From Temperatibacter marinus (GTDB lineage Bacteria; Pseudomonadota; Alphaproteobacteria; Sphingomonadales; Kordiimonadaceae), in assembly GCF_031598375.1 (NCBI RefSeq), contig NZ_CP123872.1, positions 2,352,501 through 2,416,500 of the forward strand: a DNA stretch of 64,000 bases. Direction: 5' to 3'. The notes under the pieces were generated by a model. It saw nothing but the letters and a program-made list of their open reading frames with translations, was not told where the DNA came from and did not search any database. Below are positions 61,890 to 64,000 of the stretch, one piece after another. The first letter of the stretch is position 1; the number at the start of each line of letters is the position of its first letter. A program made the translations under genes and the position numbers.

Positions 61890-63656
61890 ATGAGATTTTT
61901 TATTCTAGCGACGATCGCTTTACTTTCTTCTTTTGGCGCCAAAGCACTCGACACTGAAAGTGAAAAATTCCAGTCTTTGTTAAAGGAAGAGCGGAGTTTT
62001 TTCTACGAGCAATTCCCGAGCAGAGCACCTCAGCAGAAAAAGGCAGGACCTGTTGTTAAGTTTCAGAAATCTACGCCCGATGTTTTTAAGCATAGACACG
62101 AAAAATATAAAGGCTTTATTTCTAAACTAAAAGGGATTGACCGTTCAAAGCTCACTATTAAAGAGCAATTTAACTATGATCTCTTTTTGTTCATTCAGAA
62201 AACCAAACTTTTAGACTATCGCTTTAAGACATATCGCAATCCATTAATGAGTGATAGTGGGTTCCATACATGGGTTCAGCGTACGCATTCTACTAGGCGC
62301 TTTAACGATATAGAAGACTATGAAAATTATCTAACATTATTAAGTGACCTTCCTAATTATTTCAATGATATAACGGAAAATCTTAAAGTTGGACTTCAGG
62401 ATGGATTTACTATGCCACAAGTGGTGCTTAAAGGGGTCATGCCTACCTTTTCTGCGCCTATAGTTGAAGATATTTCTCAGAGTGTCTTCTATACGCCGTT
62501 CAAGCGGATGGCTGCCTCAATCTCTGAAGAGGATCAAAAGAGACTAAAAGCTCACGCTGAAACAGTCATCAGAGACAAAGTTATTGCAGCTTATGTGAAG
62601 TTAAATAATTTCATGAAGGCAACATATTTCCCGCGTGCGCGAAAAACACTGGGGGCTCGATCATTTAAGATGGGCGAAGACTATTATCCTGCAATGGTAA
62701 AATATTATACGACCCTTGAGATCGGACCAGAGGAAATTCATCAGCTTGGCTTGAGCGAAGTGGCACGTATTCGCTCTGAGATGGAAGACATAATTAAAGA
62801 GGTGAACTTCAAGGGAAGTTTCAATGATTTTCTTGAATTTTTAAGAACTGATGAGCAGTTTTACGCGAAGTCGGAAGAAGAATTGCTCATGTATGCGAGC
62901 TATGTGGCCAAAAAAATTGATGGTCGACTTCCTAAATTGTTTAAGCATCTTCCTCGCCAGCCATATGGTGTAGAAGCCGTTCCAGCAAGTATTGCACCCA
63001 ACTATACAACAGGACGGTATGTTGGCGCACCAAAAGAATCCCCGCGCGGAGGCTACTATTGGGTCAATACATACAATCTCCCTCAGCGCCCCCTCTATAA
63101 TATTCCTGCTTTAACACTGCATGAAGGGATGCCTGGGCATCACCTTCAATCCGCTCTCTCACGAGAAATGCAGGATGTTCCTGCTTTTAGGCGGGGCTAT
63201 TATCCTCATGCCTTTGGGGAAGGCTGGGGGTTGTATAGTGAAAAACTTGGCCTTGAGATGGATATTTACACAACCCCATACGAACAATTTGGCCGGCTAA
63301 GTTATGAAATGTGGCGTGCGCTTAGGCTTGTTGTCGATACAGGTATACACTGGAAAGGCTGGACCCGTGAGGCGGCTTTGACTTTGATGGAAGAGAACTC
63401 AGCGCTCGCTAAGCACAATATACGCACAGAAGTTGACCGCTATATCGCTTGGCCAGGTCAAGCGCTTGCCTATAAGATGGGAGAGTTGAAAATCCTTGAG
63501 CTTCGGGAAAAAGCAACAAAGGCCTTGGCGAAGAAATTTGATGTACGGGATTTCCACGATCAAATTGTTAGTGAGGGCGGTATTCCGTTAAATATGTTGG
63601 AAGCGAAGATAAATGACTGGATTGAAACATCGCTTGCTAATCAAAGGGGTAAGTGA
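61890..63656 (+). CDS. DUF885 family protein, probable metallopeptidase, secreted
   Basis: 588 aa with a signal peptide (FFILATIALLSSFGAKA). DUF885 mark LHEGMPGHHLQSAL near residue 410, an HExxxH-like zinc motif, with the conserved FGEGWGLYSEKLGLEM and WPGQALAYKMGE segments following. Mostly helical. The family is thought to be zinc carboxypeptidase-like, but substrates are not established. ATG at 61890 has GGGGA 5 nt upstream; ATGs at 61878 and 61884 are alternatives. Its 3' end overlaps the Lrp gene by 16 nt. Confidence 0.9.
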   Translation: MRFFILATIALLSSFGAKALDTESEKFQSLLKEERSFFYEQFPSRAPQQKKAGPVVKFQKSTPDVFKHRHEKYKGFISKLKGIDRSKLTIKEQFNYDLFLFIQKTKLLDYRFKTYRNPLMSDSGFHTWVQRTHSTRRFNDIEDYENYLTLLSDLPNYFNDITENLKVGLQDGFTMPQVVLKGVMPTFSAPIVEDISQSVFYTPFKRMAASISEEDQKRLKAHAETVIRDKVIAAYVKLNNFMKATYFPRARKTLGARSFKMGEDYYPAMVKYYTTLEIGPEEIHQLGLSEVARIRSEMEDIIKEVNFKGSFNDFLEFLRTDEQFYAKSEEELLMYASYVAKKIDGRLPKLFKHLPRQPYGVEAVPASIAPNYTTGRYVGAPKESPRGGYYWVNTYNLPQRPLYNIPALTLHEGMPGHHLQSALSREMQDVPAFRRGYYPHAFGEGWGLYSEKLGLEMDIYTTPYEQFGRLSYEMWRALRLVVDTGIHWKGWTREAALTLMEENSALAKHNIRTEVDRYIAWPGQALAYKMGELKILELREKATKALAKKFDVRDFHDQIVSEGGIPLNMLEAKINDWIETSLANQRGK

Positions 63657-64000
63657 GTTCTTCGGATCACATTGCGTAAAGCAAAGGACGAGTGTACACG
63701 AGCAACTTCGGGTAGGGCAGTTAGGATGTTATGAACGCGTTCATAGTCTTGACCGTCTCTTACTATGACTCGTAACATATAGTCAACTTCACCGCTCATT
63801 AGGTAACATTCCATTACTTCTCGGACATTTTGCACGGCTTGTTCAAAGCGCTTCAATTTTTCTTCCTGCTGAGATTGAAGGGACACCCTAATGAAAACGG
63901 AACTTGTCAGTCCGATTGTCTTTGCCGAGACTATGGCTGTATACTGAGTGATTATGCCCTCCGTTTCCATTCGCTTTACACGGCGCAGGCAAGCCGACTC
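63641..64000 (-). CDS. Lrp/AsnC-family transcriptional regulator, N-terminus cut by window edge
   Basis: The frame stays open through the right edge: codons before the internal ATG at 63970 read ESACLRRVKR, the C-terminal part of the Lrp recognition helix. Then METEGIITQYTAIVSAKTIG and the RAM ligand domain (SSVFIRVSL, MSGEVDYMLRVIVRDG, RVHSSFALRNV). Probably 150-160 aa in full. Feast-famine regulator that senses an amino acid; targets are unknown here. Confidence 0.93.
   Translation of the reverse strand, partial: ESACLRRVKRMETEGIITQYTAIVSAKTIGLTSSVFIRVSLQSQQEEKLKRFEQAVQNVREVMECYLMSGEVDYMLRVIVRDGQDYERVHNILTALPEVARVHSSFALRNVIRRTHLPL

Noticed and set aside
1-64000. CRISPR arrays, insertion sequences, integrases, prophage genes
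   Set aside because: No regularly spaced repeats, transposase motifs or phage structural genes were seen in either strand.

Overview
The window is chromosomal DNA from a free-living, probably marine, modestly AT-rich alphaproteobacterium. This rests on gene order: pdxJ-rnc-era-recO-parC, mutY/dciA/dsbA/smc, an F0-only ATP synthase cluster with duplicated b subunits, electron-transfer-flavoprotein dehydrogenase followed by a TPR lipoprotein and ispE, and a phasin gene. TonB-dependent receptors next to a TPR-sulfotransferase and a DUF4212/symporter pair suggest a marine heterotroph; a Kordiimonadales/Emcibacterales-like origin is a guess. I see no prophage, insertion sequence, CRISPR array or rRNA operon. 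The only RNA gene recognised is a tRNA-Gln.

Layout. 1-12 kb is a dense housekeeping block: the start of a divergent NYN-domain gene, folK, rpoZ, a bifunctional (p)ppGpp synthetase/hydrolase, pyrE, a DUF2062 gene, pdxJ, rnc, era, recO and parC, several overlapping by 1-7 nt. mutY runs convergently and is divergent from a dciA-like gene, which is followed by two DsbA-like thiol oxidoreductases. 13-20 kb is smc followed with almost no gaps by an LpxR-like outer-membrane protein, a membrane alpha/beta-hydrolase and a cytochrome P450. 20-23 kb is the atpI-B-E-F'-F cluster with its own promoter. 23-36 kb holds a cation efflux pump, a LytTR regulator, a PDZ-hydrolase, small redox genes (YffB-like, PhzF-like, glutathione peroxidase), a lytic transglycosylase with a uracil-DNA glycosylase, ETF-QO, a TPR lipoprotein, ispE and a nucleotide-sugar epimerase.

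36-64 kb is looser and more accessory. It contains tRNA-Gln, a membrane-bound AraC regulator divergent from a membrane protein, a DUF3667-like gene, a 40-codon ORF, a PPi-dependent phosphofructokinase, a cupin and a serine hydrolase ahead of a TonB receptor. Next come a MarR regulator divergent from a BetT-like BCCT carrier, a second TonB receptor with a structured leader, a TPR-sulfotransferase and the DUF4212/symporter pair. The end carries several orphan membrane genes, a tiny lipoprotein gene, a metallo-beta-lactamase-fold hydrolase, azoreductase, phasin, isoaspartyl peptidase, a DUF885 protein and a truncated Lrp regulator.

The most interesting signals are the smc-linked LpxR/hydrolase/P450 operon, a nested-hairpin leader before the second TonB receptor, three PhaR-type operators in the phasin promoter, a palindrome over the rsh -10 box, a family-4-like uracil-DNA glycosylase lacking the cysteines for its iron-sulfur cluster, and two small genes (40412-40534 and 57038-57169) that are easily missed.
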